Of a stretch of DNA of 64,000 nucleotides, positions 1-8,622 are shown in pieces (position 1 is the stretch's first letter; each line of letters begins with the position of its first letter). Location of the stretch: positions 310,001 to 374,000 of the forward strand of contig NZ_RZMZ01000015.1 of assembly GCF_003992675.1 (NCBI RefSeq), written 5' to 3'. The stretch is from Flagellimonas marinaquae (GTDB taxonomy: Bacteria > Bacteroidota > Bacteroidia > Flavobacteriales > Flavobacteriaceae). The position numbers were made by a program, and so were the translations under genes. The notes under the pieces were generated by a model. That model was not told where the DNA came from and searched no databases. It worked only from the letters and a program-made list of their open reading frames with translations.

Positions 1-663
1 GTGAAGGACTATATCAATCGTAATAAATTGGTGACCATGTTCGGTGGGGAGCATTCTATTTCCATTGGGGCGATCAGGGCATTCAACGAATGTTTTGAAG
101 ACCTTACCGTGTTACAAATCGATGCCCATGCCGATTTGCGGAAAGAATATGGAGGGACTAAATACAACCATGCCTGTGCCTTGTACGAGGCCAACGAAAC
201 CACCAATTTGGTGCAAGTTGGGATTCGTAGTATGGATCATACCGAAACCTTGGTGATGGATAGGGACAAAGTATTTTTTGCCCATGAAATGGTTTCCGAT
301 GATTTTTGGATGGATGCCGCCTTGGACTTAATGACCGATAATGTGTACATTACCTTCGATTTGGATGCTTTTGACCCATCCATATTGCCATCCACCGGGA
401 CCCCTGAGCCAGGAGGGCTGTTGTGGTACGAGACCCTGGACTTTTTACGAAGGGTTTTCAGTGAAAAGAATGTGGTCGGTTTTGACATTGTGGAGCTCTG
501 CCCCAACGATGTAGATCGATCGTCCGATTTCTTGGCAGCCAAGCTCTATTACAAGATGTTGAGCTATAAATTTTCAAACAATAACGAATTCATGGATGAG
601 AATTTTGAAGACGATGACGACTTCAAAAAATCCAAAAACAACTTAGAAGATTACGATGAGTAA
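1..663 (+). CDS. speB: Agmatinase (ureohydrolase family), 5' end outside window
   Basis: This is a binuclear manganese ureohydrolase that should convert agmatine to putrescine and urea. The visible 220 residues carry the metal-binding signatures: GGEHS (His18), DAHAD (Asp41, His43, Asp45) and FDLDAFDP (Asp120, Asp122), followed by TGTPEPGG. The family is usually about 300 residues, so the first third probably lies before the window and the GTG at position 1 is unlikely to be the true start. The C-terminus has an unusual acidic tail rich in Asp and Glu. The stop overlaps the start of the deoxyhypusine synthase-like gene by 8 bp, so the two are probably cotranslated. I infer a role in polyamine synthesis. 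Arginase or another ureohydrolase remains possible but fits the neighbour less well. Confidence 0.9.
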   Translation: MKDYINRNKLVTMFGGEHSISIGAIRAFNECFEDLTVLQIDAHADLRKEYGGTKYNHACALYEANETTNLVQVGIRSMDHTETLVMDRDKVFFAHEMVSDDFWMDAALDLMTDNVYITFDLDAFDPSILPSTGTPEPGGLLWYETLDFLRRVFSEKNVVGFDIVELCPNDVDRSSDFLAAKLYYKMLSYKFSNNNEFMDENFEDDDDFKKSKNNLEDYDE

Positions 664-1630
664 CAAAGGAGAAATATCACAATTCATACAAAAATACTTT
701 TTGCACTTTAACTCGGCAGCCCTTGTGGATGCCGCCAAGGGTTACGAGCACCAACTGGAGAAAGGTTCTAAAATGTTGGTTTCCCTGGCAGGCGCCATGA
801 GTACAGCAGAGCTGGGAAAAATTTTCGCAGAGATCATCCGTACCGATAAAGTACACATCATATCCTGCACGGGAGCCAACCTCGAAGAGGATCTTATGAA
901 CCTGGTGGCCCACTCCCATTATAAAAGGGTACCCAACTATCGGGATTTGACCCCACAGCAAGAATGGGACCTTTTGGAAAATGGACTGAATCGTGTTACC
1001 GATACCTGTATCCCAGAGGAAGAGGCTTTTAGAAGGCTGCAAAAGCACATTTACGATATTTGGAAGGAAGCCGACGAGAAGGGAGAGCGCTATTTTCCTC
1101 ATGAGTTTATGTACAAACTATTGTTGTCCGGCGTGTTGGAGCAGTACTACGAAATAGACATCAAGGATTCTTGGATGTACGCTGCGGCCAAAAAGAACTT
1201 GCCCATTGTGGTTCCTGGTTGGGAAGACAGCACCATGGGGAACATCTTTGCCAGCTATGTGATCAAAGGAGAGTTGAAGGCCAGCACGGTAAAATCGGGG
1301 ATCGAGTACATGACATTTTTGGCAGATTGGTACCAAAAAAATTCTGAAAATGGAATTGGCTTCTTCCAAATTGGCGGAGGTATCGCAGGGGATTTCCCTA
1401 TTTGTGTGGTGCCCATGCTGTACCAAGATTTGGAACAGACCGAAACCCCGTTCTGGAGCTATTTCTGTCAGATTAGTGACTCCACCACCAGTTATGGATC
1501 GTATTCCGGTGCGGTTCCCAATGAAAAGATTACCTGGGGCAAACTGGATATCGACACCCCTAAATTTATTGTAGAATCCGATGCGACCATCGTGGCGCCG
1601 TTGATTTTTGCTTACTTACTAGACATGTAG
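656..1630 (+). CDS. Deoxyhypusine synthase-like protein (candidate polyamine enzyme)
   Basis: The 324-residue protein belongs to the deoxyhypusine synthase fold family, which uses NAD and spermidine or putrescine. Visible signatures are SCTGANLEED near residues 70-79, DSTMGN near 191-196 and TWGK near 293-296. In true deoxyhypusine synthases the catalytic lysine follows a GGG motif (GGGxxK). Here residues 240-248 read GGGIAGDFP, so Gly245 stands where that lysine is expected. Bacteria lack eIF5A, so the substrate must differ. Related bacterial enzymes make homospermidine, and flavobacteria are known for homospermidine as main polyamine. Fusion-like overlap with agmatinase, which supplies putrescine, supports a polyamine role, but the missing lysine leaves the reaction open. 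Confidence 0.85.
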   Translation: MSNKGEISQFIQKYFLHFNSAALVDAAKGYEHQLEKGSKMLVSLAGAMSTAELGKIFAEIIRTDKVHIISCTGANLEEDLMNLVAHSHYKRVPNYRDLTPQQEWDLLENGLNRVTDTCIPEEEAFRRLQKHIYDIWKEADEKGERYFPHEFMYKLLLSGVLEQYYEIDIKDSWMYAAAKKNLPIVVPGWEDSTMGNIFASYVIKGELKASTVKSGIEYMTFLADWYQKNSENGIGFFQIGGGIAGDFPICVVPMLYQDLEQTETPFWSYFCQISDSTTSYGSYSGAVPNEKITWGKLDIDTPKFIVESDATIVAPLIFAYLLDM

Positions 1631-1632
1631 TC

Positions 1633-1947
1633 ATGAGAAAAGGACAAACCCCCGCATTGAAAAGAGTAATCGTTGATTACAAAAAACTGGACAAAAACAT
1701 GCTCAACCTTTTGGTGGAAAAATTTCCCGATGGTTACGACGACGACGATATCGTAACCTACAGAAATGCCAATAACGAGGTGGTCGAGTGTGTTGAGGTC
1801 CGTACCGAAGACACTGCCTATTTGGTTAAGGTGAGCAAACGATTGGTCATGGCCATGGAGGATTTTGACGATTCGGACAACGATACTGATGATGAGTCCG
1901 ATTTGAATACGGACGAATTGGAAAATTCCGATTCCGAGGAAGAATAA
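1633..1947 (+). CDS. Small acidic conserved hypothetical protein
   Basis: I do not recognise a named family. The 104-residue protein starts two bases after the stop of the deoxyhypusine synthase-like gene, so it is part of the same operon. Residues 1-75 look like a small folded domain with a basic start and a central run of Asp (DDDD near 36-39). The last 30 residues are almost entirely Asp, Glu, Ser and Asn, a disordered acidic tail. There is no signal peptide or membrane segment, so it is probably cytoplasmic. The acidic tail resembles that of the agmatinase encoded two genes upstream. The polyamine-binding idea this suggests is only speculation. Confidence 0.75.
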   Translation: MRKGQTPALKRVIVDYKKLDKNMLNLLVEKFPDGYDDDDIVTYRNANNEVVECVEVRTEDTAYLVKVSKRLVMAMEDFDDSDNDTDDESDLNTDELENSDSEEE

Positions 1948-1973
1948 TCACAACACCAAAATACGTTACCGAT

Positions 1974-2759
1974 ATGGCATCAGAGGCATCAGCCCTGCAC
2001 CTTGCAAACAGTATCAATATATCAGCCTGCAAGAAGGCCTTGGATAAAGAGCTGATAGTAGGGGACAGGGATGAGCTTTTCTATTTCGATGCATCACGCT
2101 ACCTTTATATCTTCAGGTATGGGGTGGTTTCATTTTTTGGGTATACCGAAGTCGAAGTATCACAACTTCTGAAGGAAATCGAGCCCCATTGTGAAGAATG
2201 GTGTCCATCCGACATCAACGAAACCATGGAAATGGAATTGGTATCAGACCGTGAAAGGGCAACCATTGAGAATGAGAAGGTGCTATTGCCAAAATCGAAC
2301 ATAGAGGGTATTCGCTTAGCGTTACTGCATTTGTCGCAGTCCGTAGCACTGGATTATTATGCCGGTCTGTCGGAACAGGCCATGAAAGAGACCCGGGAGC
2401 ATACTACTTATTTGGAGGAAAAAGGGAAATTGGACATTGGCGGTAAAAAACTAAAGCGCCATATTGCAAAAGTCTTGAACATAAACAACCAAATTTCCGA
2501 AAACCTGTATATTTTTGATTCCCATGAAGCTGTTTGGGAAGATTTGGAATTGGACCAATTGGACAAGGGACTGAAACAAATCTTTGACCTAAAGGAGCGA
2601 TATAGGAACATTAAGGAACAAGGATATGTTATCAAGGAAAACCTGAGCCTGTTCATGAATATAATGGACCACCGTGAGAGCAGTAGACTCGAGTGGATCA
2701 TTATCATCCTGATTTTGGTGGAGGTCGTGGACTTGTTCATTATGCGATTAATCAGTTAA
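1974..2759 (+). CDS. RMD1/DUF155 family membrane-anchored protein
   Basis: The 261-residue protein matches the RMD1/RMND1 (DUF155) family known from fungal and mitochondrial proteins. The pattern seen is a [19 protein letters not shown] opening near residues 36-50, then [11 protein letters not shown] and a central helical region. One hydrophobic segment near residues 236-258 follows an SRLEW motif, which is the usual tail anchor of the family. Its bacterial role is not established. The mitochondrial members support translation of organelle mRNAs. It lies 26 bp after the acidic protein and just before the RimK-like gene, so I read it as part of the operon. No signal peptide is seen. Confidence 0.85.
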   Translation: MASEASALHLANSINISACKKALDKELIVGDRDELFYFDASRYLYIFRYGVVSFFGYTEVEVSQLLKEIEPHCEEWCPSDINETMEMELVSDRERATIENEKVLLPKSNIEGIRLALLHLSQSVALDYYAGLSEQAMKETREHTTYLEEKGKLDIGGKKLKRHIAKVLNINNQISENLYIFDSHEAVWEDLELDQLDKGLKQIFDLKERYRNIKEQGYVIKENLSLFMNIMDHRESSRLEWIIIILILVEVVDLFIMRLIS

Positions 2760-2770
2760 AAAAAGATATT

Positions 2771-4141
2771 TTGAGCGATTTTAAAGTTTTGGGCAGCGAA
2801 GAATGGTGCCGTTTCGATGATTTGGGAATTCCAGCCATAAAGGCCAGAGTGGATTCCGGCGCAAAAACGTCATCCATCCAAGCCAGTAAGATCAAAGTAT
2901 TCAATAAAGGACTGGAGGAATGGGTCCGGTTTGAGGTTAACCCCGTTCAGGACAATAGGAGCATAGGGATTCTATGCCAAGCCAAACTGGTCGATGTACG
3001 GAACGTGAAAAGCTCATTGGGCATTGGTGAGGAACGACCGGTCATACGAACTAAAGTCAATATCGCGGGTAATGTGTTTGAAATAGACCTTACCTTGGCC
3101 AACAGGGATACGATGGAGTATCGTATGCTACTGGGCCGTGAAGCCATGAACGGAAGATATCTTGTAGATCCTTCCCAAAGTTTTCTTCAAGGGGATATTA
3201 CGGATGATGAGTTGGAACAGAAGTACAAGCCCTACACCACAGAAAAAAAGGGATTGCGCATAGGACTTTTGGCCAGTAATCCCAATCTGTACAGCAACAA
3301 ACGGATTATAGAAGCGGGTGAAATGAGAGGTCACAAAGTGGTTTTTCTGAATGTGGAGCATGTGTATATGAAGTTGGATGCTGCCACCCCCGAAATTAGA
3401 TATCGTGGGGGGAATATTTTGGACAAATTTGATGCTGTGATCCCACGGATTAAGCCCGCCGTAACCTTTTATGGTTGTGCGCTTTTGCGACAGTTTGATA
3501 CCTTGGGCGTGTATTGTTTGAATTCGGCCGACTCTATCGGCAGGTCCCGCGATAAACTATTTGCTTCACAGTTGTTCTCCAAGAACGATATTCATATCCC
3601 AACGACCGGCTTTGCCAAATCCCCAATGGACACCAAGGACCTTATCCGTATGGTGAGCGGTGCCCCATTGATCATTAAATTATTGGAAAGCACCCAAGGC
3701 AAGGGCGTTGTATTGGCCGAAACAAACAAGGCGGCAGAAAGTGTAATTAACGCATTTAAGAGTGTTCAGACCAACATTTTGGTGCAAGAGTTTATCAAAG
3801 AGGCCAACGGACACGATATTCGTTGCTTTGTGGTGAATGGCAGGGTAGTGGCCTCCATGCAGCGAACCGCTCAAAAGGGGGAATTCCGTGCCAATATCCA
3901 TCAAGGAGGAGCAGCTTCAAAAGTGAAAATCACTCCAGAGGAGCGCAAATTGGCAATCAAATCGGCCAAGGTCTTTAATTTGGATGTGGCCGGTGTAGAT
4001 TTGATTCGTTCAAATAAAGGGCCATTGTTATTGGAAGTAAATTCCTCTCCCGGTTTGGAGGGTATCGAAAATACGACTGGAAAGGATATTGCCAACGTGA
4101 TGATCGAGACCATTGAACGCAAATTGAAATACAAGCAATAA
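2771..4141 (+). CDS. rimK: RimK-type ATP-grasp ligase with N-terminal RimB/ATP-dependent zinc protease domain
   Basis: RimK-family enzymes add glutamate residues to ribosomal protein S6 or make related peptide bonds using ATP. The N-terminal 140 residues resemble the RimB/Zn_protease (PF05618) domain, with VLGSEEW and [12 protein letters not shown] near the start. The C-terminal 300 residues are the ATP-grasp ligase: [40 protein letters not shown] and [16 protein letters not shown] chose the TTG at 2771 because the family normally begins a few residues before VLGSEEW. A longer frame opens at 2693, but its first 26 residues only read through the end of the preceding gene in another frame. ATT at 2768 is also possible. 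The 3' side has a weak AT-rich hairpin at 4157-4186. Confidence 0.88.
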   Translation: MSDFKVLGSEEWCRFDDLGIPAIKARVDSGAKTSSIQASKIKVFNKGLEEWVRFEVNPVQDNRSIGILCQAKLVDVRNVKSSLGIGEERPVIRTKVNIAGNVFEIDLTLANRDTMEYRMLLGREAMNGRYLVDPSQSFLQGDITDDELEQKYKPYTTEKKGLRIGLLASNPNLYSNKRIIEAGEMRGHKVVFLNVEHVYMKLDAATPEIRYRGGNILDKFDAVIPRIKPAVTFYGCALLRQFDTLGVYCLNSADSIGRSRDKLFASQLFSKNDIHIPTTGFAKSPMDTKDLIRMVSGAPLIIKLLESTQGKGVVLAETNKAAESVINAFKSVQTNILVQEFIKEANGHDIRCFVVNGRVVASMQRTAQKGEFRANIHQGGAASKVKITPEERKLAIKSAKVFNLDVAGVDLIRSNKGPLLLEVNSSPGLEGIENTTGKDIANVMIETIERKLKYKQ

Positions 4142-4220
4142 TTTCATTTTTTGATTAAATAGCTGTAATTCAACATTTTGCTATTTTTGTCATATTTTCC
4201 TACGCAAGGTCCAAAAAACG

Positions 4221-4310
4221 CATCGATCAATTCAAAAGGGGCATCCGTCAATTCAGAAGGCCCATCCGTAAATTCACCCCCTAAAAATCCAAAGGGCAGC
4301 ACTATGTTTG
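4221..4310 (+). promoter_or_regulatory. Triple 21-bp-spaced activator-type repeats plus -7 element
   Basis: Three 13-mers of the form CATCCGTCAATTC start at 4221, 4242 and 4263, exactly 21 bp apart. The cores are TCGATCAAT, TCCGTCAAT and TCCGTAAAT. A perfect Bacteroidota -7 element TATGTTTG lies at 4303-4310, 38 bp after the last core begins, and there is no evident -33 element. The layout is what is expected of an activator-dependent promoter. The core resembles the LytTR half-site consensus at eight of nine positions, and direct repeats 21 bp apart are typical of that family. Similar arrays lie at 16266-16316 and 27572-27622. Confidence 0.65.
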
Positions 4311-4315
4311 TACCA

Positions 4316-4547
4316 GATAACGAAAGCTGCTAAGCTTGAGTTAAAACCTTAAATAGGATTGGGGTGATTTATAGGGTACTAAGTGTTCTTTACCTGACAT
4401 CTTATTTGTTAACAAGGTTTACGTTGCTCCAAGGGGTTTTTTGAGGTTGAGCCCCTTGGTTGTAACGGTTTCTAAGATCAAATATATGTTCCCATAAATT
4501 TGACCTACTTTTTCGGAAAGGAGCCGTTCCATTCGGCTCCTTTTTTT
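4316..4547 (+). ncRNA. Candidate small RNA between rimK and trxB
   Basis: The 545-bp gap between rimK and trxB has no convincing protein gene, but it has a promoter (4303-4310) and a strong terminator (4517-4547) with about 230 bp between them. Inside is an 8-bp perfect hairpin, CCAAGGGG at 4429-4436 pairing with CCCCTTGG at 4452-4459. A nine-codon frame at 4304-4333 overlaps the -7 element and is unlikely to be translated. The RNA would end 140 bp before trxB, which has its own -7 element, so it is probably an independent transcript and not a leader. Its identity is unknown; the Flavo-1 motif and 6S RNA are alternatives I cannot test by eye. The start is estimated from the -7 element. Confidence 0.5.
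4517..4547 (+). terminator. Rho-independent terminator of candidate small RNA
   Basis: AAAGGAGCCG at 4517-4526 pairs with CGGCTCCTTT at 4534-4543 across a seven-base loop. The stem is followed by an unbroken run of T to 4547. The stem is perfect over 10 bp. Confidence 0.85.
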
Positions 4548-4652
4548 GTTATAAATCCTTTTTTGCGCCAGAGAACGCATTTCATACACAATTGTTGACA
4601 ACTTTCCTTTAAACGTAATATTACGATGAAGTAAGTTTTTGAACAAAAACCC

Positions 4653-4660
4653 TACTTTTG
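4653..4660 (+). promoter_or_regulatory. Predicted -7 element for trxB
   Basis: TACTTTTG matches the Bacteroidota consensus TAnnTTTG at every fixed position and lies 26 bp before the trxB start codon. A convincing -33 TTTG at the usual spacing was not found. Confidence 0.55.
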
Positions 4661-4686
4661 TAAAGTAACATTAGAGGAAGATTTTT

Positions 4687-5658
4687 ATGTCAGAACAAGT
4701 GGAAAGAATCAAAACGTTGATTATTGGATCGGGCCCAGCAGGATATACTGCGGCCATTTATGCCGCCAGGGCGGATTTAAAACCAGTTTTATATACAGGA
4801 ATGGAACCCGGTGGCCAGTTGACCACCACTACCGAAGTGGACAACTTCCCAGGGTATCCCGAAGGGGTTGACGGACCCACCATGATGATGCAGTTGCAAC
4901 AACAGGCCGAGAGGTTTGGTACGGACGTGCGCATTGGTATGGTTACCGCAGTCGAGCTGAGCGAAGAAGTTGGGGGTATCCATAAAATTACGGTGGATGA
5001 TAGTACCCAATTGGAGGCCGAAACCGTTATTATTTCAACCGGGGCTTCTGCTAAATATTTGAACTTGCCCAGCGAACAGCGATTAAGGGGTGGAGGGGTC
5101 TCTGCCTGTGCCGTTTGCGATGGCTTTTTCTATAAAGGACAAGAGGTCGCCATTGTTGGGGCAGGGGATACCGCAGCAGAGGAAGCTTCATACTTGGCCA
5201 ATATCTGTACAAAAGTGACCATGTTGGTCCGTAAAGATTATATGCGTGCCTCCAAGGCAATGCAGCACCGTGTCAATAGCATCGATAATATTGAAATCCG
5301 ATACAACACCGAAGTGGAAGAAGTATTGGGAGAACAGGTTGTAGAAGGCGTTCGTGTGGTGAACAACGAAACCGGAGAGAAGGAGGACATTCCTGTAACG
5401 GGATTGTTTATTGCAATAGGTCACAAACCGAACACCGATGTGTTTAAAGGACAGCTGGACATGGATGAGACGGGTTATATCATTACCCAGCCGAAATCCA
5501 CCAAAACCAATAGGCCAGGTGTTTTTGCCAGTGGCGATGCACAGGACAAAATATACAGACAGGCGGTTACCGCTGCCGGTACGGGTTGTATGGCAGCCTT
5601 GGATGCCGAGCGCTATTTGGCCGCTGTGGAAAGCAAAGAGCTTCAGGTTTCAGAATAA
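4687..5658 (+). CDS. trxB: Thioredoxin-disulfide reductase
   Basis: This FAD enzyme passes electrons from NADPH to thioredoxin in the cytoplasm. The 323 residues show the FAD-binding GSGPAGYTAAIYAARA near 14-29, the redox-active CAVC (Cys141, Cys144) followed by DGFFYKG, the NADPH-binding VGAGDTAAEEA near 157-167, and the C-terminal FASGDAQD motif. Length and order are typical of low-molecular-weight bacterial thioredoxin reductase. The ATG is preceded by an AGAGGAAG ribosome-binding-like sequence. It appears to be a single-gene unit, ending before the palindromic repeat at 5683-5800. Confidence 0.96.
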   Translation: MSEQVERIKTLIIGSGPAGYTAAIYAARADLKPVLYTGMEPGGQLTTTTEVDNFPGYPEGVDGPTMMMQLQQQAERFGTDVRIGMVTAVELSEEVGGIHKITVDDSTQLEAETVIISTGASAKYLNLPSEQRLRGGGVSACAVCDGFFYKGQEVAIVGAGDTAAEEASYLANICTKVTMLVRKDYMRASKAMQHRVNSIDNIEIRYNTEVEEVLGEQVVEGVRVVNNETGEKEDIPVTGLFIAIGHKPNTDVFKGQLDMDETGYIITQPKSTKTNRPGVFASGDAQDKIYRQAVTAAGTGCMAALDAERYLAAVESKELQVSE

Positions 5659-5682
5659 ATTAGAGTTTTCCTCAAAAAAAGC

Positions 5683-5800
5683 TCTAAAAAGCTGTAATAT
5701 TTGAACATTGTCAGGTTGAGCGCAGTCGAAACCCAATGGTTATGAATGCCTATTAAGTTCTCGACTGCGCTCGAACTGACAGATAACTCGCTTTTTAGAC
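5683..5800. repeat. Palindromic interspersed repeat, copy 1 (about 118 bp)
   Basis: The element begins TCTAAAAAGC and ends GCTTTTTAGAC, so the ends are inverted repeats. Inside, GAGCGCAGTCGA and TCGACTGCGCTC form a second inverted pair. It lies between convergent genes. A reverse-complement copy with clear similarity along its whole length is at 23549-23667. It may act as a bidirectional terminator here, but its dispersed nature suggests a non-autonomous repeat. Confidence 0.75.
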
Positions 5801-5821
5801 CGCTTTTTTTATGATTGTAAC

Positions 5822-6265
5822 TTAATCAATCCGCTTGTAATTTTCGGAAAATGTCCGGTTACCGTCTGCATCGACCGTAATTTGACTAAAGGAATCCTCG
5901 TTTAAAATGAGTTCAAAGGTAAAATTCCTCATAGTATCCAAAGCTTTCATCATATCGTCGTCCCCATATTCAATAACTTCTACCAGTGAGTTGTCCGCTA
6001 CTTTGTACGAACCATAACCAAATCTTCCGTTGGGTTCGTCGGGTACATATCGGGTCCACATGATTTTTTCCTTGGAATACATCTTAACCTGCCGGTAACC
6101 ATCCGACTTTTCAATCGTATCTATGACGTTTTCACCGTCATAGTTGTAAAAACTCTCTAATTCCCACGTTCCTTCAATGCTAGGGCTGTTTGGATAAGGT
6201 CCTGTAAAGCTTCCTGCCATCAAGAGAACCAGGATAAATGTGAAAAGTAAAACTGATTTTTTCAT
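5822..6265 (-). CDS. Exported lipocalin-like hypothetical protein
   Basis: The 147-residue product has an N-terminal hydrophobic signal segment (residues 4-20) without a clear lipobox cysteine, so it is probably periplasmic. The mature part starts with a GTWEL motif near residue 32 and has alternating beta-strand-like segments ending in ENYKRI, which is the general look of small lipocalin-like or DUF4488-type proteins in Bacteroidota. The ligand is unknown. It is a single gene, convergent with trxB and separated from it by the palindromic repeat. The 196 bp upstream are AT-rich and show nothing I can name. Confidence 0.7.
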   Translation of the reverse strand: MKKSVLLFTFILVLLMAGSFTGPYPNSPSIEGTWELESFYNYDGENVIDTIEKSDGYRQVKMYSKEKIMWTRYVPDEPNGRFGYGSYKVADNSLVEVIEYGDDDMMKALDTMRNFTFELILNEDSFSQITVDADGNRTFSENYKRID

Positions 6266-6461
6266 AGTGCCCTACCTTTTTGGTTCTAAATGTGATATCT
6301 AAAAGGTAAGAATAAATTTTAATAATATTAAATTATTAGCTCTATAAATTACACATGATTCATTTTATAGATTCTATTTTTATTAAAATCACAATGAAAT
6401 TGAATTTCTTCGGAAAAATCAATAAGTGAAAATTGAACATTGCCTGTTTGGTCATTGATGG

Positions 6462-7505
6462 CTACAATAAACCATTAAGGGCAGCGCAAAGTTGCTCGAC
6501 ATCAATTTTGTTATGATATGCAGATAGCACAATGCGGCTGACTAAAGGTCCGTTCGCATCTGGGTAGTTGAAGTTGGTGAACAAAAAACCCTTTTTTTCC
6601 AATCGCGAAGCCAATGTACTGTTCTCAAATTCAAACGTCGGGTGACCCGGTAAATGAGCAAAGAAGCTCGGGTCTTTCAACTGGGAATTGAAATAACGAT
6701 AGTTTTCTTTCAAAAGCTCCAAACGTTGCGAATACAATCTTTTACCATCCAAAAGTGTGGCCATAAATGCTGGGGAGGCAGGGCTCGCCCCTCCAAAAAA
6801 GGGTGTTGCCTCCAGTTCTTGAATATCTTCCGTATCCCCAAAAACAGCTCCAGCCTGTATGCCCATGGCCTTTCCAAGTGAACAGCAGACCAAAAGCTTC
6901 TGTGCGCCCAAGGCTTTAAGCATCCCAAAGCAACCGTTTCCATTGGTTCCTACGAGACCGATACCGTGAGAGTCGTCTCCCACCAAAATCAACTGGTCCA
7001 AGGGTAATTTTCGTACCCCGTCGAAGTTAGGATATAGTTTTCCCGAAAAATCAATGGTGTCGAAGAGAATTACGGGCGACAATGCGTTTCTTGATTGGTG
7101 TTTGGTCACCAAGGTTTCCAGTTCATCGAAACTTTTCGTGGTCAATACTCCATTAATGCGAAGCGCCGTATGTGCGTCAGGCGTTGCTATCACCGGATGG
7201 CCTTTTTTTATCAAGCTATGAACGACCAATTGTGCGGCCAAATAGCCACTGGACATGGTCAGACTACTTTCACTGCCTACCCAATGGGCCAAATGGTCTT
7301 CCGTTTCCTTGTAAATGTTCAATTTAATATTCGCTTTTCGTGAAGCGCCGTAGTGCATGCCAAACTTGGAAACATTTGTAAGGTAAAGCTCCTTGAAGGG
7401 GGCATAATTTTGAAGCCCTAAATAGGCCGTGCCTCCAAAATAGAGGTAGGATTGTCCATCAATTACCATTTCCCTATCCGGTATGCGGTGAACAGAATGC
7501 GCCAT
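6462..7505 (-). CDS. BioF-like PLP-dependent aminotransferase-fold enzyme
   Basis: The 347-residue protein is a fold-type I PLP enzyme of the alpha-oxoamine synthase/aminotransferase class I-II group. It shows DDSHGIGLVG near residues 177-186, matching the DDAHGxG motif of KBL/BioF enzymes. A predicted PLP lysine is Lys212 in SLGKAMGIQAG, and MSSGYLA lies near 84-90. It is about 40 residues shorter than BioF or KBL, so the true substrate is uncertain. Its start overlaps the end of the dipeptide epimerase by one base, so the two are cotranscribed. I infer a role in amino acid or peptide-derived amino acid metabolism, not biotin synthesis, because no other bio genes are nearby. Confidence 0.8.
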   Translation of the reverse strand: MAHSVHRIPDREMVIDGQSYLYFGGTAYLGLQNYAPFKELYLTNVSKFGMHYGASRKANIKLNIYKETEDHLAHWVGSESSLTMSSGYLAAQLVVHSLIKKGHPVIATPDAHTALRINGVLTTKSFDELETLVTKHQSRNALSPVILFDTIDFSGKLYPNFDGVRKLPLDQLILVGDDSHGIGLVGTNGNGCFGMLKALGAQKLLVCCSLGKAMGIQAGAVFGDTEDIQELEATPFFGGASPASPAFMATLLDGKRLYSQRLELLKENYRYFNSQLKDPSFFAHLPGHPTFEFENSTLASRLEKKGFLFTNFNYPDANGPLVSRIVLSAYHNKIDVEQLCAALNGLL

Positions 7506-8515
7506 TAGAGCAGAGCTATACCACTACCGGGTAGTTCCGGGAAAACTACTCGTCCACCTTCCAAAATGGATACGCCAGTGGCAATATCTCCTTTAAGCAA
7601 CATGGCACCGTCCATATCCACATAGTCCAATTGGGGCAACAGTTGCGCAATGGCCGATATGCCAACCGTAGATTCCGTCATGCAACCCACCATAAGCTGT
7701 AGCCCCAACTCCCGTCCTTTGTTGATCATCCGTCTTGCAGGGGTCAGTCCACCGCACTTGGTCAGTTTAATGTTGATTCCATGAAAATAAGGCCCGCACC
7801 GTTCCACGTCTTCCTCTACAATGCAGCTTTCGTCGGCAATCACAGGAAGCACCGATTTTTCTTTGACCAATGCCATGCCTTCCCAGTCATCCGCTTTTAG
7901 CGGCTGTTCCAAAAATTCTACTCCCAAATCTTTCAATAATGGTGCATTTTTAATGGTTTGTTCAGCGGTCCATGCGGTGTTGGCGTCGATTCGGAAAATA
8001 CTATCGGTGTGCTTGCGGAGTTCACGGACTATCGCAACATCATCAGAAGTACCCAATTTGATTTTGTAAAGGGGCCACGGTTTTTCCCGTAGTTTGGCCA
8101 CCATTTTTTCGACGGTGTCGATACCAATGGTATAATTGGTCATTGGATATGTTGCAATCGAGGTACCCCATAGCTCATAAAGCGGTTTTCCCTGAAGCTT
8201 TCCGTACAGGTCGTTCGCGGCCAAATCCAAGGCGCACAGCGTAAATTTATGGAGATGGAGCGATTCCAAAAATTCATAAAAGTTTTCTGGAGTATCAAAA
8301 TCATAGGCTTCAATTTGACCTCTAACGGCTTCAATTTCGGCCATCATCCCTTCAATGGTAATTTTGTAGTAATCGTTGGAGGTGGCTTCCCCATAGCCGG
8401 TTTTGCCGTTCAAGGAAAGTCCGACGATCAAGGTGTCTTGTTCGTCCCTTGATTCCCTTGAAATGGTAAAGGTATGGGCAAGTTGGAGTATGTATTTTTT
8501 AAGGACTATCTGCAT
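7505..8515 (-). CDS. Dipeptide epimerase (L-Ala-D/L-Glu epimerase type, enolase superfamily)
   Basis: This is a muconate-lactonizing/enolase-superfamily enzyme that epimerises dipeptides such as L-Ala-D-Glu from cell-wall turnover. Counting from the ATG at 8515 it is 336 residues, with KIKLG (Lys151 and Lys153), metal ligands Asp178 in RIDANTAW, Glu203 in LEQP and Asp228 in ADES, and the opposing lysine Lys250 in NIKLTKCGG. The reading frame extends 30 residues upstream to 8605, but those residues run into the terminator of the preceding gene, so I chose the inner ATG. Operon with the BioF-like gene suggests a murein-peptide recycling role. Confidence 0.88.
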   Translation of the reverse strand: MQIVLKKYILQLAHTFTISRESRDEQDTLIVGLSLNGKTGYGEATSNDYYKITIEGMMAEIEAVRGQIEAYDFDTPENFYEFLESLHLHKFTLCALDLAANDLYGKLQGKPLYELWGTSIATYPMTNYTIGIDTVEKMVAKLREKPWPLYKIKLGTSDDVAIVRELRKHTDSIFRIDANTAWTAEQTIKNAPLLKDLGVEFLEQPLKADDWEGMALVKEKSVLPVIADESCIVEEDVERCGPYFHGINIKLTKCGGLTPARRMINKGRELGLQLMVGCMTESTVGISAIAQLLPQLDYVDMDGAMLLKGDIATGVSILEGGRVVFPELPGSGIALL

Positions 8516-8570
8516 CGTTGGTTTGTATTGCGTCTTGCTAAGATAGGATTTCACCCAAACATAATAAAGA

Positions 8571-8600
8571 CAAAAGCCCACCGAAAACTCGGCGGGCCTT
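8571..8600 (-). terminator. Terminator after head-GIN gene
   Basis: Read on the minus strand, GCCCGCCGA at 8597-8589 pairs with TCGGTGGGC at 8584-8576 with one G-T wobble, followed by a T-rich stretch. It lies 23 bp past the stop of the DUF2807 gene. Confidence 0.75.
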
Positions 8601-8622
8601 TGCATATTTAAAGGGAATTGGA

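Noticed and set aside
2693..2770. Upstream extension of the RimK-type gene
   Set aside because: It overlaps the end of the RMD1 gene in another frame and lacks family similarity before VLGSEEW.
4221..4275. Possible CRISPR-like direct repeats
   Set aside because: Only three short units with 21-bp period and 8-bp spacers, no cas genes; fits a regulator-binding array.
4419..4646. Minus-strand frame of 75 codons in the rimK-trxB gap
   Set aside because: It runs across the hairpin, terminator and trxB promoter and has no recognisable similarity.
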